From contig NZ_CP073104.1 in assembly GCF_018138145.1 (NCBI RefSeq), positions 1,550,001-1,614,000 of the forward strand: a stretch of DNA of 64,000 nt, written 5' to 3'. Below the pieces are notes generated by a model. The model was given only the letters and a program-made list of their open reading frames with translations. It searched no databases and was not told where the DNA came from. Within the stretch, counting starts at the first letter, position 1; each line of letters starts with the position of its first letter. The translations under genes were made by a program, and so were the position numbers. The stretch comes from Pseudomonas sp. SCA2728.1_7 (GTDB lineage: Bacteria; Pseudomonadota; Gammaproteobacteria; Pseudomonadales; Pseudomonadaceae). Shown one piece after another: positions 49,990-58,859 of the stretch.

Positions 49990-50636
49990 TGGACGGTTCA
50001 ACCAACAAAAGCCTGAGCATCGCCAATCCCAGCGAATCGAACCTGACCTCGACCGTGCTGGATCTCGATCTGCGGATCCTGTTCCTGACCGCCGCCAACC
50101 CTGGCGCGGGGACGACCACCAGTGCCCTGGCGCTGGCCAGCCAACTGGCACAAATGAGCAGCGGCCAGGTGCTGCTGGTCGACGCCAGCCAGTCGGCGAA
50201 CAACCTTACGCAGCAGCTGAACCTGAGCAAGGAGCGCGGCCTGCGCGACTTGCTGTTCAACCCGGACAGCCCGCCGCTGTTGCAGGACTGCGTGGTGCAG
50301 GTCTCGAGCCTGCCGTTCCACGTGCTGCCCAACGGCCGGCCGATCCGCACCATGGAACACCTGACCGCCGAGCGTCTGAGCCCGTTGCTCGATCAATTGG
50401 GCAGTCAGTACCGCTTCGTGGTGATCGACGGCGACGCGGTGTATTCCGCCGCCGACACGCTGGTGATCAGCACTCAGGTCGATGGCGTGGTGTTTGTCGT
50501 GCGCGCCGAGGACACCCGCTGGGAAGTCGCCCAGGCCGCCGTGCAACGCCTGACCCAGGCCGGGGCAAAAGTGGTCGGCAGCGTGTTCAACCGGCGCAAG
50601 TACTACATGCCCAAATGGCTTTACAAAAACCTCTAA
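49989..50636 (+). CDS. CpsD-like BY-kinase-related protein with degenerate P-loop
   Basis: 215 residues of the MinD/ParA-like BY-kinase fold: LRILFLTAANPGAGTTTSALALA in the Walker A place, VLLVDASQSAN for Walker A', RFVVIDGDAVYSAADTL for Walker B. The invariant P-loop Lys is replaced (GAGTTT) and Walker B lacks the usual DxPP, so kinase activity is doubtful. The tail RRKYYMPKWLYKNL holds three Tyr, recalling the phosphorylated Tyr cluster. It pairs with the Wzz-like protein two genes on and may regulate polymer length without catalysis. Confidence 0.8.
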   Translation: MDGSTNKSLSIANPSESNLTSTVLDLDLRILFLTAANPGAGTTTSALALASQLAQMSSGQVLLVDASQSANNLTQQLNLSKERGLRDLLFNPDSPPLLQDCVVQVSSLPFHVLPNGRPIRTMEHLTAERLSPLLDQLGSQYRFVVIDGDAVYSAADTLVISTQVDGVVFVVRAEDTRWEVAQAAVQRLTQAGAKVVGSVFNRRKYYMPKWLYKNL

Positions 50637-50657
50637 GCGAACGCGAAGGATGACGCC

Positions 50658-51683
50658 ATGAACGCCAAGATTCTTGTGCTGCTGATGCTGCCGCTTGCAG
50701 GCTGCTCAAGCACCTCCGAAACCCAGAACATGCCGGTGAATATTCTCACCGCCACCCCGGCCAATGCCCAGGCCACCGATATGCCGAAGATCGAGCAGAC
50801 CCTGCGTCCGCAGGATGTGCTCGACGTGATCTTCCATATCAGCACCAGCGGCTCGGACGCCTACCGCGTGCAGTCGGGTGACCAGATCGGCCTGAACTTC
50901 ACCGCCGCCAGCCAGCTCAATGGCAATCAGCTGGTGCTGCCGGATGGCACCATCGAACTGCCGGGCGCCAACACCTCGGTGAAAATCGCCGGGCTGACCA
51001 GTGATCAGGCGCGCGAAGAAATCCAGCGCGCCTATCAGCGCAAGCAACTGTTCCAGCCCAACCGCAATCAGTTGACCGTGCAGATCATCAGCCCGCTGAC
51101 CAATGAGCAGAACCTGAAAAGCGCGCTGAATCACCCGGCCACCGGCATGAGCCGCGAGATCACCGTCGGCACTGACGGCTACGCGAGTTTCCCGGAAATC
51201 GGCGCCGTGCCGCTGCAAGGCATGACCGTCAATCAACTGGAAACCTTCCTCAACCAGAAATACGCGCAACTGCCGGGCCGGATGACCGTAGACGTGCTGC
51301 TGAAATCCACCGCCGGCAACGAAATCTATGTGCTCGGCGAAGTCGGCCAGCCGGGTTCCTACCCGATCCGCCGGCCGGTTTCGGTACTTGAAGCGCTGAC
51401 CCTGGCCCGTGGCACCAACGTCAAGGCGCGTCTGGATTCGGTGGTGATCATGCGTCGCAACGGCAATCAGGTGCAGGCCGTGCATTACGACGTCGAAAAA
51501 GCGCTGTCCGGCGATGCCTCGCAAATCGCTTACCTGCAACCGGACGACATGCTGTTCGTGCCAAAAACCAAATTGGCCAGCGCCGGCGAACTCGCCCGGC
51601 AACTGGCTGACGTGGTGCTGTTCCAGGGCGTCGGGTTCAGCTTCGGCTACCGCGTCGACAACAAAGACAGCAACAACAACTGA
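50658..51683 (+). CDS. polysaccharide export outer-membrane lipoprotein (Wza-like)
   Basis: 341 residues with a lipoprotein signal (VLLMLPLAGC, lipidated Cys 15). The Poly_export domain (RVQSGDQIGLNF, LVLPDGTIELPG, ITVGTDGYASFPEIGAVPLQGMTV) is followed by an SLBB segment (EIYVLGEVGQPGSYPI, VSVLEALTLARG). It forms the export channel across periplasm and outer membrane. The terminal region (LFQGVGFSFGYRVDNKDSNNN) may lie in the outer membrane. Confidence 0.92.
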   Translation: MNAKILVLLMLPLAGCSSTSETQNMPVNILTATPANAQATDMPKIEQTLRPQDVLDVIFHISTSGSDAYRVQSGDQIGLNFTAASQLNGNQLVLPDGTIELPGANTSVKIAGLTSDQAREEIQRAYQRKQLFQPNRNQLTVQIISPLTNEQNLKSALNHPATGMSREITVGTDGYASFPEIGAVPLQGMTVNQLETFLNQKYAQLPGRMTVDVLLKSTAGNEIYVLGEVGQPGSYPIRRPVSVLEALTLARGTNVKARLDSVVIMRRNGNQVQAVHYDVEKALSGDASQIAYLQPDDMLFVPKTKLASAGELARQLADVVLFQGVGFSFGYRVDNKDSNNN

Positions 51684-51699
51684 CTCTCAGGTGACCGAC

Positions 51700-53292
51700 A
51701 TGAATCCAAAGGAAAACTACCTGCATGAGTTCTTCAGGATCTTCTTCGCCAACAAGCAACTGGTGAAACGGGTCTTCCTGATCTTTGCAGTCATCGCCCT
51801 GCTCCTGCCGCTGGTGCTCAAACAGAGCTTCGATATCACCGCGCAGGTCATCGTGCAGTCGAAAAAACTCTCTCAGGGTGACGCCACCACGTCGCTCACG
51901 GTGGACAACGCCACCTTCATTCCGCCGTCGCTCGCGGACATGGAAACCGAGAGCAATATCCTCCGTTCGCCAGCACTGATCCGGCAGACCATCAGCGAAC
52001 TGCGCGACAAAGGTGAATACACACCTTCGCCGGGCATCTTCAGCAAACTGGTGGCCGAGCCGTTCAAGCGCTACGTCAGTTCGCCGCTGCGCCAGTACGT
52101 GATCAACCCCGTGCGCAACGTGCTTGGACTTGAGACTGATCCGGTGCGCGACACCGCGCTCGACGCGCTGACCCAGCAAGCCATCGACAGCCTGAAAATC
52201 GAGACCCTGCCCGGCTCCAACGTGATCTCGATCGTCTACAGCTTCCCCGATCCGCATCAGGGCACGACGTTTGTTTCAGCCTTGCTGCAGAACTATCTGT
52301 TCAGCCGTCAGGCCTTGCAGTCGATCGATTTGCCGCAGTCCTTCTATGAGTCGAAAAAGCACCTCTATCAAGTGCGCCTCGATGGCCTGGAAGGCAATCG
52401 CCAAGCCTTGCTGGAAAGTGTCGGCTCGTCGGATCCGAAGGAAGAAATCACTTTCCGTCTCAACGCGATCAACACCGAAGAACAAGCCCTGAACCTGTAT
52501 CAGGATCGCCTGTTGCAGAGCCAGCGCTGGCTCGAATACCTGAAAACCGCGCTGGCCGCTGCCAGCAATAACAAGCTCAACGATTACACCTTCCCCTACA
52601 CCTTCACCACCACCGTCGACAACGTGGCGTTCGAGGATCGGGAAATCAAACAGATGGGCGAGCAACTGACCACCCAGGTCAGCCGCTACATGAATGACCT
52701 GGCGGTGTTCCAGCCTGGCAGCGAACCGATGCTGTTGACCCGCGAGCAGATTGCCCGCACCCGTGGCCAGTTCCTCAAAGTGGTGAGCAACCGCATTCAG
52801 GAACGCACTAATGATCTGGCGGTGGTCAAGCAGGTAATCGATCAGAAAACCGCGCGCATCGCCGAGTTCAAGAACCGCATCCACGAGTTGCAGCAGACGC
52901 AAAGCAAGCTGCGGCAGATGGACACCGAAATCGATGCGCTGCACGCCGCGTTCTCGACTTACGCTCAGCGGTTTGCCGAAAGCAGCACCACCGGCGCGCT
53001 CAACGACGATCTGTCCAACGCCCGGGTGCTCAGCCCGCCGTTCGAACCGACCGAAGCGGCGTTCCCGAAACCGGGCCTGATCATTCCGTTTGGTTTGTTC
53101 ACCGGGTTGTTGCTGGCGATTGCCTTGGTCTACGTGCGTGAGTTCTTCGATCACCGCTTCAAACACCCGGCGCAAATCAGCCACGAACTGGGTCTGCCGG
53201 TGCTGTTGGTGATCAACGACCAGAACGCGCTGCCGAGCAATCCGCACAAGAACTGGACAGTGCCAAGCTTCCTGCACTGGGTGCGCAATTGA
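51700..53292 (+). CDS. Wzz-family chain-length / co-polymerase protein
   Basis: 530 residues. Two membrane helices, VFLIFAVIALLLPLVL near residue 30 and LIIPFGLFTGLLLAIALVYV near 470, flank a long periplasmic part with coiled coil (EFKNRIHELQQTQSKLRQMDTEIDAL). The short cytoplasmic tail lacks a kinase domain, so it should work with the CpsD-like protein as split partners, setting chain length and linking Wzy to the Wza channel. The next gene starts within its stop (TTGA). Confidence 0.88.
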   Translation: MNPKENYLHEFFRIFFANKQLVKRVFLIFAVIALLLPLVLKQSFDITAQVIVQSKKLSQGDATTSLTVDNATFIPPSLADMETESNILRSPALIRQTISELRDKGEYTPSPGIFSKLVAEPFKRYVSSPLRQYVINPVRNVLGLETDPVRDTALDALTQQAIDSLKIETLPGSNVISIVYSFPDPHQGTTFVSALLQNYLFSRQALQSIDLPQSFYESKKHLYQVRLDGLEGNRQALLESVGSSDPKEEITFRLNAINTEEQALNLYQDRLLQSQRWLEYLKTALAAASNNKLNDYTFPYTFTTTVDNVAFEDREIKQMGEQLTTQVSRYMNDLAVFQPGSEPMLLTREQIARTRGQFLKVVSNRIQERTNDLAVVKQVIDQKTARIAEFKNRIHELQQTQSKLRQMDTEIDALHAAFSTYAQRFAESSTTGALNDDLSNARVLSPPFEPTEAAFPKPGLIIPFGLFTGLLLAIALVYVREFFDHRFKHPAQISHELGLPVLLVINDQNALPSNPHKNWTVPSFLHWVRN

Positions 53293-54380
53293 GCACCGCA
53301 TCCTCCCCGACTGCCGCGCTGCCGATCATTCATTTGCTCAGCAGCGGCGGCTTCTATGGGGCCGAGCGCATGTTGCTGGATCATTGTCTGGCGACGCCGG
53401 GGCAGCATCAGGTGCTGTTCCTCGACGCGCCGCCTGAATTGATCCAACGCTTTCGCGAGGCCGGGGTGGACTGTCGCGGCTGTGCCGGGCTGGGGGAATT
53501 GCTCCGGCATCTACGCCAGCGTCGCAGTGAAAAACCGCTGATCAATACGCACAATTTCAAAGGTCTGTTGTTCGGTTGGGTTGGCGCGACACTCTTGCGC
53601 CTGCCGCTGGTGATTACCCAGCACGGCTTCACACCGCGCAGTCGCAAGCAGAAGTTCTACACCTGGCTGAGCCTGCAACTGTGCCGCACCGCGTCTGTGG
53701 ATCGAGTGGTCTGCGTGGCGGAAAGCATCGCGGTGCTGCACCGTCAGGCCAGCGTCCGCGCGGAGAAGTTGCAGGTGATCCCCAATGGTTTGCCAGCCGC
53801 TGCGGCGCTGGTGCCGGATGCGGATCGGCAACGCTGGCTGGCCGGTTACGTCGGCCGCTTGAGCAGCGAGAAAGGCCCGGACCTGTTTCTTGATGCCTTG
53901 ATCCCGCTGTGTCATCAGCATCCGCAACTGGACGCGGTGATGCTCGGCGATGGCCCAGAACGCGAGGCGTTGCAGGCGCGGATCGACAACGCCGGTTTGC
54001 AACAACGGATTCGTTTGCCCGGTTACCAGATCGCCATGCAACCGTGGTGGCGGCAACTCGATGCGCTGGTGATCAGCTCGCGCACCGAAGGCACACCAAT
54101 GATTTTGCTTGAAGCCATGCAGGCCGGGGTGCCGGTGGTGGCGTTCGGCGTCGGCGGCATTCCCGATGTGCTCGAACACCGGCACAACGGCCTACTCGCC
54201 ACACCGGCCGACTGCGCCGCCCTCGCCCGCCAGCTCGACACCCTGCTGAGCGAGCCGAAGCTGGCCCGGCAACTGCGCGACAACGCAAAACGCACGCAAC
54301 AGGATCGCTACGACCTCAAGGCTCTGGCCGAACGCTGGTCGCAGCTGTACATCCGCACGGCACGGGAGGCACGCGCATGA
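53289..54380 (+). CDS. family 4 glycosyltransferase
   Basis: 363 residues, GT-B fold: IIHLLSSGGFYGAERMLL at the N-terminus, VIPNGLPAAAALV, GYVGRLSSEKGPDLFLDALI, VMLGDGPEREALQ and the C-terminal nucleotide-sugar motif EGTPMILLEAMQAGVPVVAF. A retaining transferase adding a sugar to the lipid-linked unit in the cytoplasm. Start TTG 53289 is supported by the 4-nt TTGA overlap. Confidence 0.9.
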   Translation: MSTASSPTAALPIIHLLSSGGFYGAERMLLDHCLATPGQHQVLFLDAPPELIQRFREAGVDCRGCAGLGELLRHLRQRRSEKPLINTHNFKGLLFGWVGATLLRLPLVITQHGFTPRSRKQKFYTWLSLQLCRTASVDRVVCVAESIAVLHRQASVRAEKLQVIPNGLPAAAALVPDADRQRWLAGYVGRLSSEKGPDLFLDALIPLCHQHPQLDAVMLGDGPEREALQARIDNAGLQQRIRLPGYQIAMQPWWRQLDALVISSRTEGTPMILLEAMQAGVPVVAFGVGGIPDVLEHRHNGLLATPADCAALARQLDTLLSEPKLARQLRDNAKRTQQDRYDLKALAERWSQLYIRTAREARA

Positions 54381-55750
54381 TTTTCCCGCTCTCGATCGTC
54401 AGTCTGCTCGGTCTGGTCTGCATCGGTTTGCTGGCCAGCCCTTATCCATTTCTGGCGCCGGGGGCGGTGCTGGGCCTGGTGGGTTTTGCGGTGTTGTACC
54501 GCAAGCCGACCTGGGGTTTGCTCGGCATTGCCGCACTGGTGCCGTTCGAGGGCTTTTTCAAGGACACGTCGTTCTCCGGCAGCAAGCTCATCGGCGCTTC
54601 GCTGGCGGTGATCCTGATGCTGCAACTGGCGCTGCACCAGATTCCGTCGGAGCGCCTGCGCAGCAATATCTGGCGCTACCTCGTGTGGTTCATGGTTCTG
54701 TACTTCCTGAGCCTGCTCAACACCGATGACATGGGCATGTCGCTCGGGCACCTTCGCGAGTTGAGTGTCGGGCTGATTCTGTTTGTCATCACGTTGTTGA
54801 TAGGCCGCGAGCTGAACCTTGATCTGTTTGCCCGTCTGGTCACCCTCGCCGTCAGCACTACCTGCGCGATGGCAATGTTCTCGACCAAATTTCAGGATCA
54901 GGGTCGCGCCGCCGGCCTGCTCGAAGACCCCAACGCGTTCGCCCTGCTGATCGCCTTTGCGATTCCGCTGGGGCTGCTACTGGTGATCCGCAGCCCGAAC
55001 CTGCTGCACCGCTTGTTCTGGGGTGGTTGCTGCCTGTTGCTGTTGGGCGGCATGACCAAAACCGAATCGCGCTCGGGTCTGGTGGTATTGGCCTTGAGCC
55101 TGCTGATCGGCTGCTGGCACTACCGCACGCAACTGACCCGTATTCGGCCACGGCATCTGGGTTTCGCCATGCTCGGCGCGGCCATCGTGATTCCGCTGGC
55201 GATCTACGCAATGCCCGCCGGGTATCTCGCGCGCATCCAGTCGCTGAGCGTGTTGAGCGCCGGCGCCAAGGGTCACAACGACGAATCCCTCGGTCGCCGC
55301 GCCTCGTACATCGTCGTCGGCAGTCAGATGATCCGCGAGAACCCGCTGCTCGGTTCCGGCCCCGGCACCTTCCCGCTGCACTACGCGACCACCGGTTACG
55401 CCAAGGCGTTTTCAGCCAACCGCAAGATCGGCGACCTCTATCGTCGCGCGCACAATACCTATCTGGAAATCTTCAGTGAGCTGGGAGTACCCGCCGGGCT
55501 ATTGTTCGTCGGCATGCTCGGTCTCGGCCTGTACAACCTGATTCGCGCACGGGCGGCGTGGATGCTGCGCGGCAATTCGTATCAGACAGATCTGATGACC
55601 CACCTGGGTGTGAGCTTCCTGTCGCTGACCTTGTTCCTGATGTTCCTCAGCGCACCGAACCAGAAATACGTGTGGATCATGCTCGCCATGACCAGCGTCC
55701 TGCGCCTGAAAGCCGAGCAGGCGCCCCTGAGCACGGAGGCAAAGGCATGA
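54377..55750 (+). CDS. O-antigen ligase/polymerase family protein (Wzy-like)
   Basis: 457 residues with about 11-12 helices and a large periplasmic loop containing HNDESLGRRASYIVVGSQMI and RAHNTYLEIFSELGVPAG, the Wzy_C signature. As no lipid A core genes are near, it is read as the polymerase that joins repeat units on the periplasmic side. ATGA overlaps on both sides. Confidence 0.88.
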   Translation: MIFPLSIVSLLGLVCIGLLASPYPFLAPGAVLGLVGFAVLYRKPTWGLLGIAALVPFEGFFKDTSFSGSKLIGASLAVILMLQLALHQIPSERLRSNIWRYLVWFMVLYFLSLLNTDDMGMSLGHLRELSVGLILFVITLLIGRELNLDLFARLVTLAVSTTCAMAMFSTKFQDQGRAAGLLEDPNAFALLIAFAIPLGLLLVIRSPNLLHRLFWGGCCLLLLGGMTKTESRSGLVVLALSLLIGCWHYRTQLTRIRPRHLGFAMLGAAIVIPLAIYAMPAGYLARIQSLSVLSAGAKGHNDESLGRRASYIVVGSQMIRENPLLGSGPGTFPLHYATTGYAKAFSANRKIGDLYRRAHNTYLEIFSELGVPAGLLFVGMLGLGLYNLIRARAAWMLRGNSYQTDLMTHLGVSFLSLTLFLMFLSAPNQKYVWIMLAMTSVLRLKAEQAPLSTEAKA

Positions 55751-56715
55751 GCCGCATCAGCATCGTCATCCCGATGTTCAACGAGGCGCGGCACATTGGC
55801 CGCACCTTGCTCGCTGCGCAAAAAGCCGCGTTCGCCGCCAATGTCGAGTGCGAGTTGATCGTGGTCGACAACGGCTCCTCCGATCAGGGACCACACATCG
55901 CCCGCCAGTTCGGCGCGCAGGTGCTGGTGCAGCCGGGTTTGTTGATCGGCGCCCTGCGCAATCGCGGCACGGCCATCGCCACGGGTGAATGGCTGGCCTT
56001 CATCGACGCCGACATTGAAATGCCGGAGAGTTGGCTCAAGCCGTTGTTCGACATTGAGGCCAGCGGCCAGGCCGATGTCTTCGGCCTTGATCTGCACACC
56101 CCCGCCGAAGCGCCGTGGTACGCCACAGCCTGGCAACGCCGCACCGCGCGCGCGTCGTCGCAGGCGTCCCACGTCGTTGACTGGCTACCCAGCTCAAACC
56201 TGCTGATGCGCCGAGGCTGGTTCGACAAGGTCGGCGGTTTCAACGAAAGCCTGCGCACCGGCGAAGACAAGGAATTCACCCTGCGCCTGCACGAACAGGG
56301 TGCGCGGCTGCTGTCGATCAATGACAACGTCGCCCTGCATTGGGGTTACGAAATGAACTGGCGCGAATGGATGGGCAAGGAGTTGTGGCGTCAGGGCAGT
56401 CACCTGCAACTGCTGCGCACCCATGGCTTCAGCCTGCGCCTGCTGCGTTTCCCGATGCTGTCGCTACTGGTGTGGTTGCTGGATTTTCTGGCGATCTCGG
56501 CGCTGCTCGACGGCTTTCCGCATCACGCGATCGTCATGGTCAGCCTGACACTCCTACCGGGACTGGTGCTCAGCCTGCGGCAAAGCTCCAAACATCGGGA
56601 CATCAGCCTGACCCTGCAACTGTGGGGCCTGCACTGGGTGCGTCTGCACCTGGCCGGTGCCGCGTTCATTTTGAGTCTGTGTCATTGGAACGCCAGGAGG
56701 CCTGCCCGTGGCTGA
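55747..56715 (+). CDS. family 2 glycosyltransferase with C-terminal membrane region
   Basis: 322 residues. GT-A motifs ISIVIPMFNEARHIGRTL, LIVVDNGSSDQGPHIA, EWLAFIDADIEMPESWL, and RTGEDKEFTLRLHEQGARLL; after about 245 a hydrophobic region (MLSLLVWLLDFLAISALL, AIVMVSLTLLPGLVLSL) attaches it to the membrane. It overlaps the next transferase by 8 nt. Confidence 0.9.
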   Translation: MSRISIVIPMFNEARHIGRTLLAAQKAAFAANVECELIVVDNGSSDQGPHIARQFGAQVLVQPGLLIGALRNRGTAIATGEWLAFIDADIEMPESWLKPLFDIEASGQADVFGLDLHTPAEAPWYATAWQRRTARASSQASHVVDWLPSSNLLMRRGWFDKVGGFNESLRTGEDKEFTLRLHEQGARLLSINDNVALHWGYEMNWREWMGKELWRQGSHLQLLRTHGFSLRLLRFPMLSLLVWLLDFLAISALLDGFPHHAIVMVSLTLLPGLVLSLRQSSKHRDISLTLQLWGLHWVRLHLAGAAFILSLCHWNARRPARG

Positions 56716-57844
56716 ATTCATTTTCTGGATGTGCCTGTTGCTGCCGGTCTATGCCTACGTGGGCTATCCGCTGCTGCTGACAATTCTGGCGCCACTGTTT
56801 CCGGCGTGGCGCCACACACCGGCGCCGCCATTGAACGTCAGTATCGTGATCGCCGCGCACAACGAAGCCCGGCACATCGAGCACAAGTTGCGCACGTTGC
56901 TGGCGCAGGATTATCAGCCAGCAACCCTGCAGATTATTCTGGCCAGCGACGGCTCGACCGATGACACCGTGGCCTGTGCGCACAAGGTTGTCGATCCCCG
57001 CATCACCGTGCTCGACCTGCCGCGCCAAGGCAAAGCGGCGACACTGAATGCCGGCGTGGCCCTCAGCACCGGCGACATTCTGGTGTTCACCGATGCCGAC
57101 AACCAATGGTCACGCGAGACCCTCGGTTACCTGCTGGCGCCGCTGAGTGATCCGAATGTCGGCGGTTGTGCCGGGCACATGGTGATTCCGGTCACCGGCG
57201 GCGGCTTGAGCGTCGGCGACAGCCTCTATCGACATTACGAAGGCTGGCTGCGCCGGGTCGAGAACCGCACTGGCTGCATGGTCTCCGCCGACGGCGCCCT
57301 GCTCGCCTTGCGCCGCGAGTTGTTCCAGAACGTACCGGCCGAGGTCAACGACGATTTCTTTATCAGCACCTGCGCGCCGGTCGCGCACAAACGCATCGTC
57401 TATGTGCCGGAAGCGCAAGTGATCGATCACGGTGTCGATGAGGCCGACAAGCAATTCCGCCGCCGTCAGCGCGTCACCGTCGGCGGCCTGCAAAGCCTCG
57501 CCCAGCGCCGCGAACTGCTCAATCCGCTGAAATATGGCCTGTATTCGATCGCGTTGATCAGCCACAAACTGATCCGCCGTCTCGCGCCGGTCCTGTTGCT
57601 GCCGCTGCTGCTGAGCAACTTCTGGCTGTGGGAAGACCACGGTTTCTATCGCCTGGCCCTGATCGCGCAACTGTTCGGCTATGCCGTGGCGATTGCCGGT
57701 TTGCTGGATTCGCAACACCGCTTGCCGAAACCCTTCCGCCTCGCCGCGTTTCTGCTGGTCACCCTCGCCGGGATGAGTCTTGGCCTGTGGCAGTTCCTGC
57801 GCGGTCAGCGGTATGCCCAGTGGAATCCGGAACAGAACCGTTAA
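56708..57844 (+). CDS. family 2 glycosyltransferase, BcsA/IcaA-like processive type
   Basis: 378 residues. One N-terminal helix (FIFWMCLLLPVYAYVGYPLLL), the GT2 domain (NVSIVIAAHNEARHIEHKL, IILASDGSTDDTV, ILVFTDADNQWSRETL, QFRRRQRVTVGGLQSL with QxxRRxR in place of QxxRW) and two to three C-terminal helices. The layout is that of membrane GT2 synthases, though here it probably adds one sugar. GTG start. Confidence 0.88.
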   Translation: MAEFIFWMCLLLPVYAYVGYPLLLTILAPLFPAWRHTPAPPLNVSIVIAAHNEARHIEHKLRTLLAQDYQPATLQIILASDGSTDDTVACAHKVVDPRITVLDLPRQGKAATLNAGVALSTGDILVFTDADNQWSRETLGYLLAPLSDPNVGGCAGHMVIPVTGGGLSVGDSLYRHYEGWLRRVENRTGCMVSADGALLALRRELFQNVPAEVNDDFFISTCAPVAHKRIVYVPEAQVIDHGVDEADKQFRRRQRVTVGGLQSLAQRRELLNPLKYGLYSIALISHKLIRRLAPVLLLPLLLSNFWLWEDHGFYRLALIAQLFGYAVAIAGLLDSQHRLPKPFRLAAFLLVTLAGMSLGLWQFLRGQRYAQWNPEQNR

Positions 57845-57857
57845 GAGGAGCGAAGCC

Positions 57858-58859
57858 ATGGCGATCAAACAATTACTAAAACGCACCAGTGGCTGGCTCT
57901 ATCTCAACTCGTCCATGGGCCGCAACCAATTGCAGGGCGCCGGGGTGATTCTGATGCTGCATCGGGTGCTGTCGAACGACCGCGCCGCCGACCTGCCGCA
58001 CCGCAACGAACTGTGCGTCGGGCCGAAAGCCTTCGAGCATTTGCTGGTGTGGCTGCGCAAACATTTCGATTGCGTACCGCTGATGGAAATCCTTCAGCCC
58101 AATTCGCTGCGCACCGAGCGCCCACGAGTGGCTCTGACCTTCGACGATGGCTGGCGCGACAACGCGGTCAACGCTTTTCCGCTGCTGCAGAAGCATCAAG
58201 TGCCGGCGAGCATTTTTCTTTCCACCGATTTCATCGGCAGCCGTCAGCGCTTCTGGTGGGAAAGCCTCGGTGAAACCCTGTGGGGCAGCCATGGCGACAA
58301 GGCGCGGATGCACCTGATCGAATGTCTCCATGCCCTGCATCACCCGTTGCCGGTGCTGCTTGATGACATCGACGTCGACCGTCGCAGCCTGGCGCTGCTG
58401 CATTACCTGCAAAGTCTGAAGTCGATTGACCCGCAGGAGCTGGAACGGCTGACCGATGAATGCCCGCAAGAGTCGCAACCGCAGGCGCTGGATTGGCATC
58501 AGGTGCGCGCGCTGGAAGCCTCCGGCCTCGTGCGTTTCGGCCCGCACGGCGCCAGTCACGCGATCCTCACCGGCCTTGACGATGTGCGCCTGGGCGAAGA
58601 AATCAGTCGCAGCCGCGATGCCCTGCACAACGGCTGCAACCGGCCATTGCCGGTGTATTGCTACCCCAATGGCGACAATGATGACCGCGTGCGCCAACAG
58701 ATCGCCAGCCATGACTACCCGTTTGCGCTGGGCACCGGCACCGGCATTTATCGTGGCGAAGGCGACCCGCTGAACCTGCCGCGCTTCGGTGTCAGTCAGC
58801 GCACCGCGCGTAATCCGGAGTTGCTGTCGTGGCGGATTTTTCGCGGGGCGCGGCTATGA
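57858..58859 (+). CDS. polysaccharide deacetylase family protein
   Basis: 333 residues with the NodB-type motif ALTFDDGWRDNAVNAFPLL (catalytic/metal Asp pair), VILMLHRVL before it, and PASIFLSTDFIGS, RFGPHGASHAILT (metal His) and PVYCYPNGDND after it. No signal peptide, so it would act on a cytoplasmic or membrane-bound sugar intermediate, removing acetyl groups. GAGGAG lies 9 nt before the ATG. It overlaps the flippase gene (ATGA). Confidence 0.9.
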   Translation: MAIKQLLKRTSGWLYLNSSMGRNQLQGAGVILMLHRVLSNDRAADLPHRNELCVGPKAFEHLLVWLRKHFDCVPLMEILQPNSLRTERPRVALTFDDGWRDNAVNAFPLLQKHQVPASIFLSTDFIGSRQRFWWESLGETLWGSHGDKARMHLIECLHALHHPLPVLLDDIDVDRRSLALLHYLQSLKSIDPQELERLTDECPQESQPQALDWHQVRALEASGLVRFGPHGASHAILTGLDDVRLGEEISRSRDALHNGCNRPLPVYCYPNGDNDDRVRQQIASHDYPFALGTGTGIYRGEGDPLNLPRFGVSQRTARNPELLSWRIFRGARL

